NCBI GenBank assembly: GCA_016935885.1
Contig: JAFGQA010000081.1
Span: 1 to 40,069 of the forward strand
Origin: Phycisphaerae bacterium
GTDB taxonomy: Bacteria > Planctomycetota > Phycisphaerae > UBA1845 > UTPLA1
Direction: 5' to 3'
DNA: 40,069 bases
The notes below the pieces were generated by a model. It made no database searches and had not been told where the DNA came from. It saw nothing but the letters and a program-made list of their open reading frames with translations. Of the stretch, positions 9,201 to 16,115 are shown in pieces. Each line of letters begins with the position of its first letter. Positions within the stretch are counted from its first letter, which is position 1. The position numbers were made by a program, and so were the translations under genes.

Positions 9201-10608
9201 TCTTGATCGTCGTGTTGCTCGTCCCTGAGGGCACGGAGTACGTCGAGACGTTGAAGCCCTGCGCCTCCTTGGCAGCGATGAACTGGTTCAACGGCGCGCT
9301 ACCTACATAATTCACCGCCGCGACGATCAGATAGTTGTCCGGTGGTGGGTCGGGCAATCGCATGCTCGGGTCGCCAAGGAAGGCAAAGCACTCGGCATAG
9401 TCGCGGCTGACGGGTGCCTCCGGGCCGTTCAGCGCCACGAAGCGTGCCATCGCGGCTTTGCACGCCGGGCCCAATTCTCGGATTCCATCGGTGTAGATGG
9501 AATCCATGACAAACGTGTAGACATCCGCCCAGTCTGACCATTCATAGATAATGCCCACCGACGGACCATAGCATGCCGCCGCGCCTTTGCCTGGAACCCG
9601 GAGCCACCATTCGAGGTAGCCTGGTTCGTAATCGTCGAGCAGCCAGAACTGAGAAACCGTGCAACTGAAACTCATGACAAAGGGGTGCATCTCCCCGTTG
9701 GTCAGGTCGTCCACGTCGTTGTAGGTGAAGAGCGGGGCGCTCCACTGACCATACGTCGAGTGACCGAAGTAAACACCCAGGAAGCAACCAGCGTTGAACG
9801 CATCAGCCACGTCCTGCGTGCGGGCTCCGTACGTGTCATAGTACAGCTTGCTCGACTGGATACCGTTCGGCGTCATGTAGGTGTCGATCATGTAGTCGTG
9901 CAAGGCTTCGGCATCGGCCTCCGGATCCGGATGGGCAATGAAGGCGGCCCGCTCGGTGTACGTCGGATCGGAATACACGCCAGCCTCGACGTACAGGATC
10001 TTGTCCACGACATTCTGCAACTCACTGACCAGCCGCACGGGGATGCGCCCCATCGGAATATCGGCTTCCCAGTCGCCTGTTCCGTCCATACAGACGTAGG
10101 GTAGGTCGGTCACGAAGTTGTTGGCGCCACCACCAATCCAAATGGGAATGGTGTTTGACGCCGCCACAGACGTCCATTCCATGGCGTCTCCGACGATCAG
10201 CAGGTAGTCCGGCGCGTCGGGCGTGCCCCACAGGCTCAGTATATAGTTCTTGATGGTCGCTTGGTGGGTCCCCGCCGTCGCCGTGTAGGTCGTCACGGTG
10301 AAGCCCTGGGCCGTCTTGGCGCTGGCGAACTGGGTCAACGGCGCGCTGCCGGAAAAATCCTCGGCCGTGACGATCAGGTAATTGCCCGACCTGCCGCTCC
10401 TCGGTCCGGGCTGCGGCGGTGGACTCGGCACGAGACCGTTCACCGCGGAAGCCGAATCCTCACACACTTGGTCTTCCGACGCGGCGGACGCCCAAGCGTC
10501 CGCAACCGCGTTCGACGTTGGGAGTGCGAGCAACACCACCGCGACGAACAGAAAACGCCACGCCCGGAAGTTTGAGCCGCGAAGTACCATACAGCAGACT
10601 CTCGTCAT
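6229..10608 (-). CDS. Secreted twin-domain gingipain-like (C25) protease with dockerin-like C-terminus
   Basis: A 1459-aa protein; ATG 10608 follows GGAGGAG. Residues 1-37 are a signal peptide (FLFVAVVLLALPTSNAVA). Two tandem peptidase C25 domains follow at about 76-420 and 425-765, each opening with NYLIV and each containing a G-H-S and an SFSC motif: His283/Cys316 and His629/Cys662, matching the His-Cys dyad of gingipains. Then come an Ig-like region (770-855), a fibronectin-III-like domain (858-960), a nidogen-like beta region (to about 1160), a Cys-rich module (CCVGEVCSIETEEDC), a lamin-tail-like domain (1205-1385) and a dockerin pair (GDTNCDGYVDGLDI, NVNGDGQIDMDDI). It probably degrades extracellular protein. 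There is no recognisable type-IX sorting domain; the dockerin part may serve anchoring. Both dyads are kept, so both domains may be active. Confidence 0.92.
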   Translation of the reverse strand: MTRVCCMVLRGSNFRAWRFLFVAVVLLALPTSNAVADAWASAASEDQVCEDSASAVNGLVPSPPPQPGPRSGRSGNYLIVTAEDFSGSAPLTQFASAKTAQGFTVTTYTATAGTHQATIKNYILSLWGTPDAPDYLLIVGDAMEWTSVAASNTIPIWIGGGANNFVTDLPYVCMDGTGDWEADIPMGRIPVRLVSELQNVVDKILYVEAGVYSDPTYTERAAFIAHPDPEADAEALHDYMIDTYMTPNGIQSSKLYYDTYGARTQDVADAFNAGCFLGVYFGHSTYGQWSAPLFTYNDVDDLTNGEMHPFVMSFSCTVSQFWLLDDYEPGYLEWWLRVPGKGAAACYGPSVGIIYEWSDWADVYTFVMDSIYTDGIRELGPACKAAMARFVALNGPEAPVSRDYAECFAFLGDPSMRLPDPPPDNYLIVAAVNYVGSAPLNQFIAAKEAQGFNVSTYSVPSGTSNTTIKSYIQTLWGTADAPDYILLVGDTGGSTSTSTTIPHWTGGGSKHVATDLPYACMDAGDDWYPDIPIGRFSVTSVPMLQTVVSKSLFVEAGNFPDPDYVKRGAFLANPSTYNMAEPTHDWVIDNYFTPNDYEGIKLYSRDGADTQDVADAVNDGCLWVGYYGHSSSSGWWDPSFDQSDVEDLTNDGLYGVAWSFSCNVGNYSLPECFSETWLREADKGAAAVIFPSDYIYWGSQEAWEPSTVLEKSFFRAFFEDDIWEVAPAWQAGLYHFLEDYTGSEDIKRNFFELYNVMGDPALRLPQADGFTLSVDPESRDLCCPPDNEATYTIEVGLQGDFSETVTLDATGTPAGATVDFDVNGQVPPFTSVMTIGNLSGAATGQYNVLITGTSASKQRATSVGLSISDSIPTAPTLTSPPNAETGVSRQPTLIWQVSAGAIDYDVEVATDSSFTNIVYTATTSDTSHAVAIYLESLTEYFWHVKAINGCGASNFSAPFSFTTLDQPDYFTEEFIGGTDSFDLENFTIEFIPNGSGSFYEMCGYATTKLPSDPTGGTVLDIDEDGTDTAPLSGGKRVWLYGVDYGTLYVNDNGNITFNGGDSNWNPDVADHFDRPRVSPAFDDFTVYNGTVSWKQYVDRAVVTYEDVPEYSSSNSNTFQVEMFFDGEIHITWLRVDSNNPIVGLSQGSGYPGDYVEMNLSAAAPCFVYGACCVGEVCSIETEEDCLTATGEYQGDGTDCDPDPCADYESACLIITEVVDATLSGGCPKWIEITNTGLSDFAFLEGGVIVQTDDSSDVVVDVDLTDVTITAGQSYVVNSNQSGACTGAFQAVYGFSADLNTDVPFGDGNDRYIITDTADASNLLDIYGEFGVNGTGQSWEYTEGYSYRYSAYNLGRQQNFTAAEWYFGGPGSLNGANPEQLLLDNTTPGVHVYDEDCTGYPVGDTNCDGYVDGLDIQLFVIALIDPGQYTGCDIEKANVNGDGQIDMDDIQPFVNLLLGI

Positions 10609-12382
10609 AATCTCCTCCAGCCCAGGTCGAATTCGCCCGGGCGTTTCCCCGATTGTGCTCGCCTGTATTCCGATTCAACTCACCTGGGATTGCCACCGCC
10701 AACCCTGCCACGACATCTCCCGGTGCTCTATCTGACAAGGGTGCGGGTCGTGTCGAATCCGCCGGTCAGTCAGGCCGGCATCTCCCGGGTCGTCTCATCA
10801 TGGCTCCTGCGCGGCCACCCGCTCGGTCATCACGTTTAGTTCCTGAGCCAGCTCGACGTACTGTCGTTCTCGCCGCCACGCTTCGTTGGGCCATCACCCA
10901 CGGCCCCGATTCCTCGGCCTTGCTCCCGTCTGGGACTCCCCCAACACGTACTCATCCGGAAGCGGCGCCGTTATCGGCACATCTATGCTATGCGGCGCCC
11001 TCAATCCGGCCCGGAGGCTTGCCTTTGTCGCGCATCGCATAGCTCCCCTGTGGCACCGTCACCCAAAGACTGTGGCAACAGAGACGCGGCGCGCGCACCA
11101 ACCCCCCACAGCTCTGGGGTGGACACCTAACGGGGTTCCTGCCTGATATCTTACCGAAACAGCCCTGTTAGAAGCAAGCCCCCCATCGGGGACTACGTCC
11201 CTATCACCTCCTTCACCCGCTGATGCTGGGCCCAATACTCGGTCTCGCCGCCGATGACAGTCTCTGATCGGCAAAGGGCCGAGGTCGTCTTCGAGCCTGC
11301 TACGGTACCGGAAGCCTGGCGGAAGGGTCGATGACCGATTCCAGACGCGTGCTGGCTGATCGCCTCATGCCAACTGCTCATTATCGGATCGCCATCGCTG
11401 ATTCGAGTTGGATGACCAAGCCGGGGCTCCGGCAGTTGTCACGGCGAATCGTCTGTCGCCGCCAGACCGGCGCCGAACAGCGTGATCTCAATCATAACGA
11501 AGCCAAGTCCGATGGCGGCCAATCCGAAGAGCCACGCGTTCCGTGACGCACGCTTGTCACCACCGGCAGGATCGTCAGACGGATTCGCGTCGTCAGACAG
11601 GTGCCGGCCGCACCAAGCTCCGCTATGGCCGTGCTGGCGACCAAGTAGGCGAAGTGACAAGACATGATAAACGAGAAGATGCGTGTGGGTGCAGCCTCGA
11701 ACATCCACACGCGCGTCGCCACAAGGAAAACTTGCACACTTTGGATTCGATGCTGGGCCACCCTGTACGACACGCTCCCACGGATGCCAGACTATGCCGG
11801 ATGGCAGGCCTCTGCAATCACCCGCGGACGTGCCTGCCGCGCCTTGTTTGGCGAGACACGAACAGGGCGTCTGGCATCATTCGATCGGAAGACGAGTCAC
11901 CCGTGTTGTGTACTGCCGCAACGTCCTTAGTGTCCGGCGACTCCGAAGCGCGCAGCCAACACCGCGATGTAACCGCCGCGTTTCGCTCTGTCGTCGAGCG
12001 GCACGGTCTGGTCTGGCCACCGACGACGTCACCGAGAGCACGCTGATGCCGCCAAGTCTTCTGTCCCCGAAGGCGTTGCAGTCGGTGAGCGGGAGCTTGA
12101 CGTCTCGGCGGGTCCGCGAGACAATCAGGCCCGCAGATTGATGGCCGCGAGCTTGGACATCGTGGGAGGAGCCGAACAGGACGCCCTACGGGACATCCCA
12201 GCGATGTTGCGTACCGGAGAGCCGCAAAGGCCGTCAGGATGGGCACGGTTTGGAAGCTGCCTCAGAGCTGTGGCACAGCGCGGCCTCCGGCCTGTGGAGA
12301 CAAGCGAGAGAATGCCCAGTGAATCACCCAATCCACCGACGAGACGATGGTGCCACAAAGGGTTCCGATGCAGCTTTCTAAC
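10609..12382. other. Long non-coding or decayed stretch
   Basis: About 1.8 kb lacks any intact gene I can defend. Short open frames exist on both strands, but none has a good ribosome-binding site and a family signature. A frame-broken membrane-protein remnant on - is listed separately (11439-11773). Around 12270-12356 a degenerate copy of the dispersed GC-rich repeat family appears (GGCACAGCGCGGCCTCCGGC, then CCACCGACGAGACGATGGTG). Confidence 0.4.
11439..11773 (-). pseudogene. Possible frameshifted two-helix membrane protein remnant
   Basis: Two overlapping - frames look like one coding sequence split by a frameshift near 11600. The upstream frame gives a hydrophobic helix (IFSFIMSCHFAYLVASTAIA followed by ELGAAG). 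The downstream frame continues with a charged linker (SDDANPSDDPAGGDKRASRN) and a second helix (AWLFGLAAIGLGFVMIEITL) before a stop. The motif AAIGLGFVMIEI recalls the F-A-A-L-G-L-G-F-M-L-V-E-I-A-L segment of multi-pass spermidine-synthase-like membrane proteins, which would make this a scrap of such a gene. Based on composition and motif memory only. Confidence 0.25.
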
Positions 12383-12466
12383 GCCGAAGTGGCGGAACTG
12401 GCAGACGCGCGGGATTCAAAATCCCGTCCCCGCAAGGGGGTGAGGGTTCGAGTCCCTCCTTCGGCA
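12383..12466 (+). tRNA. tRNA-Leu (anticodon CAA)
   Basis: Acceptor arms GCCGAAG (12383-12389) and CTTCGGC (12459-12465) pair fully, with discriminator A at 12466 and no encoded CCA. The anticodon stem CGGGA/TCCCG encloses TTCAAAA, giving anticodon CAA at 12417-12419, which reads UUG. The T arm contains GGTTCGAGTCC, and a long variable arm (CCCCGCAAGGGG) gives the class II shape expected of leucine tRNA. Confidence 0.97.
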
Positions 12467-12992
12467 TGTCGCGTTTCGATGCGGATGAGTGCAAACCGCG
12501 GCGGGAAGTGGCACACCCGCCTTGTTCTTGGCCGTTATACCCTCGCCGTCAGGTCCCGAAACGCAGCGAGTCTTCGGGTGGTTGGGCTCGAACGGTCTTG
12601 CCAATGGAGATCTTGCTTCTCGTTCTGTACCGTTGGCGCCCGGGCCCACGGGACGATGGCGGCGCGCGAAGGAAACGCGGGAATCGGACCCGAACACAAT
12701 TCCTCATCCTCACTCCTGCTGAACAACGAGAGGAAGAGCCGCGCTTCAGTCCTGCTCGGCACGTTGTCTGCGCACCCGGAATGGGCGCGATCATGATAGA
12801 GCGCGACGAATGTGGCGAGGCGGGTCTGAAACGGAGAAGGACGGGAATGCGAGATCTTCAGAACAAACAGCTCGCGACATCAACCGCCGACTGATGTGCC
12901 ACGAAAGCTCGGCGCGCGATAGCCATTACCTATGTCGCAAACGTCTCTCCAGCAAGACGGCATCCGAGTTTTGAACACAACCGCAGCCACAT
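12467..12992. other. Spacer after tRNA-Leu, no gene seen
   Basis: About 525 bases with no supported gene on either strand. The open frames are short, lack ribosome-binding sites, and the one crossing the tRNA is spurious. No integrase fragment or repeated tRNA 3' end, as a genomic island would leave, was found by eye. Confidence 0.45.
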
Positions 12993-13970
12993 TCACCGTA
13001 CCGAACAGGATTGAGCCTGTCCTCTTTTCCTTTCCAGGCTGCCTTTGCCGAAGAACCTGGGCGGCTCCTTCAGCGTGTAAACCCGATTCTCCTCCGCGAT
13101 GGCTCGACGAAGATGGACGGGCAGTTGGAACATGCCGAGCAACGTGATCCCGTCGAGCATTCGCAGGCCACCGGTGGTGTTCTCCTTTAGGCGCTGATCA
13201 ATCTCTGCAGGATCGGGCCGCGTATCGATCGGCCGGGCCGCGCCGAGGGCAAAACCCCACGGAGAGGCATAGGTGGGAACGTGCGTGATGTAGGACTGAA
13301 CCTGGGCAAAGACCTCCTTCATCGTCCGCACCAGCCGGGCGTGCATCCCCATCTCCGCCGGCCCCACGGGTCCGGCCTGCAAAACGAAAACGCCGTCCGG
13401 GAGCAGCACGCCCCTGGCTTTCTCGAAGTACTCCTTTGTGAACAGCTTGAACGAAGGCCCGTCCTCGATCGGATCGGACAGGTCGGAGATAATCACGTCC
13501 CACTTGCCCTTCGTGCCGTCCAGGAAATCCAGGGCATCGTCGATGACCACCTCCAGGCGCGGATCGTCGAAGCAGTTCCGGTGCATCTCCGGCAAGAACT
13601 CGCGGCACGCCTCAACGACGTCACGGTCGATGTCGATCATCACCGCCCGGTCGACGGTCTTCCATCGCAGGACCTCGCGGGCCGTCGCACCCTCCCCCCC
13701 GCCGAGAATGAGCACGCTGCGCGGCGCGCCGTGCAGCAGCATGGCCGGATGGACCAGCGGCTCGTGATAGAGGAACTCGTCGCCCACACACGATTGCCAC
13801 TTCCCGTCGAGCACCAGGGCCTTGCCGTACGCGCCGGTCTCAACGATGCACATCTCCTGGAAGGCAGTCTTGCGGTGGACCAGGACGCCGGTCACACCGT
13901 GGGCGTATATGTCCCAAGGCGTGATGTGCTCGTTGATCCAGAAATGCGTGCCCATCGCGCCGTCGGACAT
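12993..13970 (-). CDS. speE: Polyamine aminopropyltransferase, thermospermine-synthase (ACL5)-like
   Basis: 325 aa from ATG 13970, with AGGAG about ten bases upstream; the frame is open further upstream but that part reads as nonsense. It transfers an aminopropyl group from decarboxylated AdoMet to a polyamine. The cofactor site is LGGGEGATAREVLR, followed by DIDRDVVEACREFLP. The catalytic stretch is WDVIISDLSDPIEDGPSFKL, with FVLQAGPVG and THVPTYASPWGFAL after it. These match plant ACL5 thermospermine synthase (GDLADPVEGGPCYQLYTK, VTQAGPAG, AHVPSFADTWGW) better than classical spermidine synthase, which has a D-S-T-D-P-x-G-P-A block. The product could therefore be thermospermine rather than spermidine. 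It follows speD in the same direction after 77 bases containing a perfect hairpin. Confidence 0.92.
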   Translation of the reverse strand: MSDGAMGTHFWINEHITPWDIYAHGVTGVLVHRKTAFQEMCIVETGAYGKALVLDGKWQSCVGDEFLYHEPLVHPAMLLHGAPRSVLILGGGEGATAREVLRWKTVDRAVMIDIDRDVVEACREFLPEMHRNCFDDPRLEVVIDDALDFLDGTKGKWDVIISDLSDPIEDGPSFKLFTKEYFEKARGVLLPDGVFVLQAGPVGPAEMGMHARLVRTMKEVFAQVQSYITHVPTYASPWGFALGAARPIDTRPDPAEIDQRLKENTTGGLRMLDGITLLGMFQLPVHLRRAIAEENRVYTLKEPPRFFGKGSLERKRGQAQSCSVR

Positions 13971-14009
13971 GGCATGGTCTCCTGATCGATGGTTGCCAGG
14001 GCGTGTATT

Positions 14010-14045
14010 CGTGAAGCGCGTTTCACATGCGCCTGGCGCTTCACG
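14010..14045 (-). promoter_or_regulatory. Perfect hairpin between speD and speE
   Basis: Arms CGTGAAGCGC (14010-14019) and GCGCTTCACG (14036-14045) are perfect 10-bp inverted repeats around a 16-base loop, filling most of the speD-speE gap. There is no T run after it, so it is not a classical terminator. It may stabilise or process the mRNA, or attenuate speE. The structure is seen; the function is inferred. Confidence 0.5.
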
Positions 14046-14047
14046 CC

Positions 14048-14449
14048 TCACAACGTGCGCTTCGCTTCCAGGCCGCGGGTCAGTTTCGTCAGCGAATGTC
14101 GGCCGGCCTGAAAGACGCGCACCAGATGGACGCACGCCTTCTCGGGCTGGGCCGTTTCGCCGCAGGTGAACACGTCGGCGGCCGCATAGCCGTACTCCGG
14201 CCAAGTGTGAATCGAAAGATGCGACTCGGAGATCAGTGCCAGCGCTGTGACACCCTGCGGGTGGAAGTGGTGCGACACCTCGTGCAGCAGCGTCGCCAGA
14301 CCGTGCTCCACCGCTTCACGCAAGGCGTTCGTGACAAACGCCTTGTCATCAAGAAGGTGCGAAGGGCAGTCGTACAACTCCAAGATGCAGTGGGTGCTTT
14401 CGGCTTCCAAGGCTGGGTACTCCGTCCGCGCCAGGCCCGACGTCACCAA
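14048..14449 (-). CDS. speD: S-adenosylmethionine decarboxylase proenzyme (class 1B)
   Basis: About 133 aa, the usual size of the small prokaryotic proenzyme. It makes decarboxylated AdoMet, the aminopropyl donor for the downstream transferase. The hallmark SESHLSIHTWPEYGYAAADV is intact: self-cleavage should occur between Glu75 and Ser76, Ser76 becoming the pyruvoyl group, with His81 and Cys96 (FTCG) as the conserved processing and catalytic residues. The start is uncertain: TTG 14449 and GTG 14446 are adjacent and neither has a well-spaced Shine-Dalgarno (GGAGG lies about 25 bases upstream). The first 12 or so residues may not be translated. It forms a polyamine pair with the next gene on -. 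Confidence 0.95.
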   Translation of the reverse strand: MVTSGLARTEYPALEAESTHCILELYDCPSHLLDDKAFVTNALREAVEHGLATLLHEVSHHFHPQGVTALALISESHLSIHTWPEYGYAAADVFTCGETAQPEKACVHLVRVFQAGRHSLTKLTRGLEAKRTL

Positions 14450-14742
14450 AACCGGACTCGGGCACGAAGTAGTCTCCTCCGCCCGCCGCCGTCACTCCGC
14501 CAGCGGGCGCCAAACACATACTTATACTCCAAAACACAGCCCGGCGAAAACCTTGCAGATGATCGATTTCGGCCCATCGGCTCCGCCGGCCACCCTGGAA
14601 ACCACCCGTTGCGGCCCCCCAGCGGCCACGGTCGTCGGTCTCTGTCCCTTTTGGCCGTCATGCTCCGACTGGAAATCCCTTCCAACATGACGATGCGGGC
14701 CCATTGAAACGATCCGAATGGGCCTATCGGTAGAACGGTTGC

Positions 14743-14890
14743 ACAGCGCGGCCAACGGCCGCGCTGTACTCCTGACGATTGGAGTCTTCGCGTTTCGCGA
14801 AGAGACCTATGGCACCGGCGTCCCGCCGGTGGTTCCACCGACGAGACGCCGGTGCCACACTCTGGTTGCGGCCGGAGGCCGCGCCGTGCC
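14743..14890 (+). repeat. Dispersed palindromic repeat, GGTTGCGGCCGG family
   Basis: Starts with a perfect 11-bp hairpin, ACAGCGCGGCC-AAC-GGCCGCGCTGT (14743-14767). It is followed by GGCACCGGCGTCCCGCCGGT and CGAGACGCCGGTGCCAC, then CTGGTTGCGGCCGGAGGCCG. Closely related blocks recur at 39905-40010, in part at 38931-38960, and as a decayed copy near 12270-12356. Confidence 0.7.
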
Positions 14891-14939
14891 ACTGTCCTGT
14901 AACAGCTTCCAAGCGGCGTGGCATGGGTCAGCGAAGCCG

Positions 14940-15060
14940 CCAGCGGCGGCAGAGCTTACGCGCGGGCACCCATTCCAGCCTGTTCTCACGGGTAATGAAC
15001 GACCCGCCGCCGTGGGGCGTGTCGTTCATTACCCATGCCACCCCGTTTTGAACGCGAGAA
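14940..15060 (-). repeat. Dispersed repeat with GGGTAATGAACGAC hairpin, copy 1
   Basis: The core is an imperfect inverted repeat, GGGTAATGAACGACCCGCC ... GGGGCGTGTCGTTCATTACCC (about 14992-15037). Flanks CAGCGAAGCCGCCAGCGGCG and CCACCCCGTTTTGAACGCG recur, in the opposite orientation, at 29480-29590 and 29706-29750. The copies seem roughly 85 percent alike by eye. Confidence 0.75.
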
Positions 15061-15068
15061 GCCTGCTT

Positions 15069-15210
15069 GCCTGCCAGCGTGTATGCCTTATGCGCCCACC
15101 AGAGCGACGGCACGGGCGGACAAGCCGCCCGTGGCACCGTGAGCCGGCTCGGCCTCACGCTTCGTAGTCTCACGCAGAATCGAATGCCGCCGGAAGTGTC
15201 CCGGACCTGC
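15069..15210 (-). repeat. Dispersed repeat, GCGGCTTGCCCGCCCGTG family (interrupted copy)
   Basis: Contains CTGCCAGCGTGTATGCC, then CACGGGCGGACAAGCCGCCC GTGGCACC, then after about 37 foreign bases CAGAATCGAATGCCGCCGG AAGTGTCCCGGACC. The same order of blocks, without the interruption, is found at 18592-18710 and inverted at 22541-22680, so this is one element carrying an internal change. Confidence 0.75.
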
Positions 15211-15236
15211 TTCGTATTGCGGGGCGGGCCGAACGT

Positions 15237-15266
15237 TTGCCCACCCCCACGAAGACCAGCTACAAT
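15237..15266 (+). promoter_or_regulatory. Candidate sigma70-type promoter for thi4
   Basis: TTGCCC (15237-15242) and TACAAT (15261-15266) are 18 bases apart, about 70 bases before the thi4 start. No TPP-riboswitch core (CTGAGA ... ACCTGA) was found in the leader. Sequence match only. Confidence 0.35.
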
Positions 15267-15335
15267 GTGTCGCGCCCGCCTTCGCCGTTCGCCAGTGGAA
15301 AACCGAAAGCGAGGCCGATAGAGGAGTTATGCCCC

Positions 15336-16115
15336 ATGCGTGCGTTTGAAGAAACACAGATCTCTAAGGCGATCATCGATGCTTATCACGAGAAGATCTC
15401 CAACCGCATCATCAACGACGTCCTGATCGTGGGCGCGGGTCCGGCGGGGCTCACGGCAAGCTTCTACCTCACCAAACAGGGCTTTAAGGTGACGTTGATC
15501 GAAAGGAATCTGTCCCCGGGCGGCGGCATTTGGGGCGGCGGCATGGGGATGAACGACGTCGTCTTCCAGGAAGAGGCTCTGCCCACCTTGAAGGAATTCG
15601 GACTCCGACACAGGCAGCGGGACGAGGGGTTGTACACGGTGGACGCGGTCGAATTGGCGTCAGGGCTTTGCTTCAAGGCCCTCCAGGCCGGCGCCGAGGT
15701 GCTCAACCTGCTGACGCTCGAGGACGTCAGTGTCCACGGGGGTAGGATCACCGGCGTCGTCGTGAACCGGACCGGCCTCTCGGGACGCCTGCTTGTCGAT
15801 CCGCTGACGTTCTCCGCCAGGGCGATCGTCGACGCGACGGGGCACGAGGCCGTCGTCCTCGATACGATCCGTCGACGCGGGTTCTTTCGCGACACCCCCA
15901 TCGAGCAGGCGCTCGAAGGCCCAATGAACGCGAGCGAGGGGGAAGACTTCGTCGTTCGCAAGGCCGGCCAGGTCTATCCCGGACTCTGGGTGGCCGGAAT
16001 GAGCGTTTGTGCCACGTTCGGTGGGCCGCGAATGGGGCCGATCTTCGGTGGAATGCTGCTCTCCGGGAAGCGCGTGGCCGAGCTCATCGCGGCTGAGTTA
16101 AAGACAAGCGGATAG
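15336..16115 (+). CDS. thi4: THI4-family thiazole synthase (sulfide-dependent type likely)
   Basis: 259 aa from ATG 15336, with GAGGAG at 15321-15326; the frame is open upstream but without an RBS. It builds the thiazole half of thiamine from NAD, glycine and sulfur. The Rossmann motif VGAGPAGLTAS (residues 32-42), ER at the end of beta-2, and GGGIWGGGMGMND are diagnostic, as is AGMSVCATFGGPRMGPIFGG near the C-terminus. Yeast Thi4 gives up the sulfur of its Cys205. The aligned stretch here (ATGHEAVVLDTIRRR) has no Cys, which suggests the archaeal-style catalytic form that uses free sulfide. No other thiamine gene is in the window. Confidence 0.92.
   Translation: MRAFEETQISKAIIDAYHEKISNRIINDVLIVGAGPAGLTASFYLTKQGFKVTLIERNLSPGGGIWGGGMGMNDVVFQEEALPTLKEFGLRHRQRDEGLYTVDAVELASGLCFKALQAGAEVLNLLTLEDVSVHGGRITGVVVNRTGLSGRLLVDPLTFSARAIVDATGHEAVVLDTIRRRGFFRDTPIEQALEGPMNASEGEDFVVRKAGQVYPGLWVAGMSVCATFGGPRMGPIFGGMLLSGKRVAELIAAELKTSG

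Larger units (their letters stand above)
14450..15236. other. Repeat-filled spacer between speD and thi4
   Basis: No gene is seen. The first 290 bases are unremarkable. From 14741 on, the spacer is almost wholly made of dispersed repeat elements listed separately (14743-14767, 14810-14890, 14940-15060, 15069-15210). Confidence 0.5.

Noticed and set aside
12347..12796. Open frame on + containing AEVAELADARDSKSRPRKG
   Set aside because: This is the well-known spurious translation of a tRNA-Leu; the frame runs across the tRNA at 12383-12466.
15267..15335. TPP riboswitch upstream of thi4
   Set aside because: None of the conserved thi-box bases were found between the candidate promoter and the start codon.
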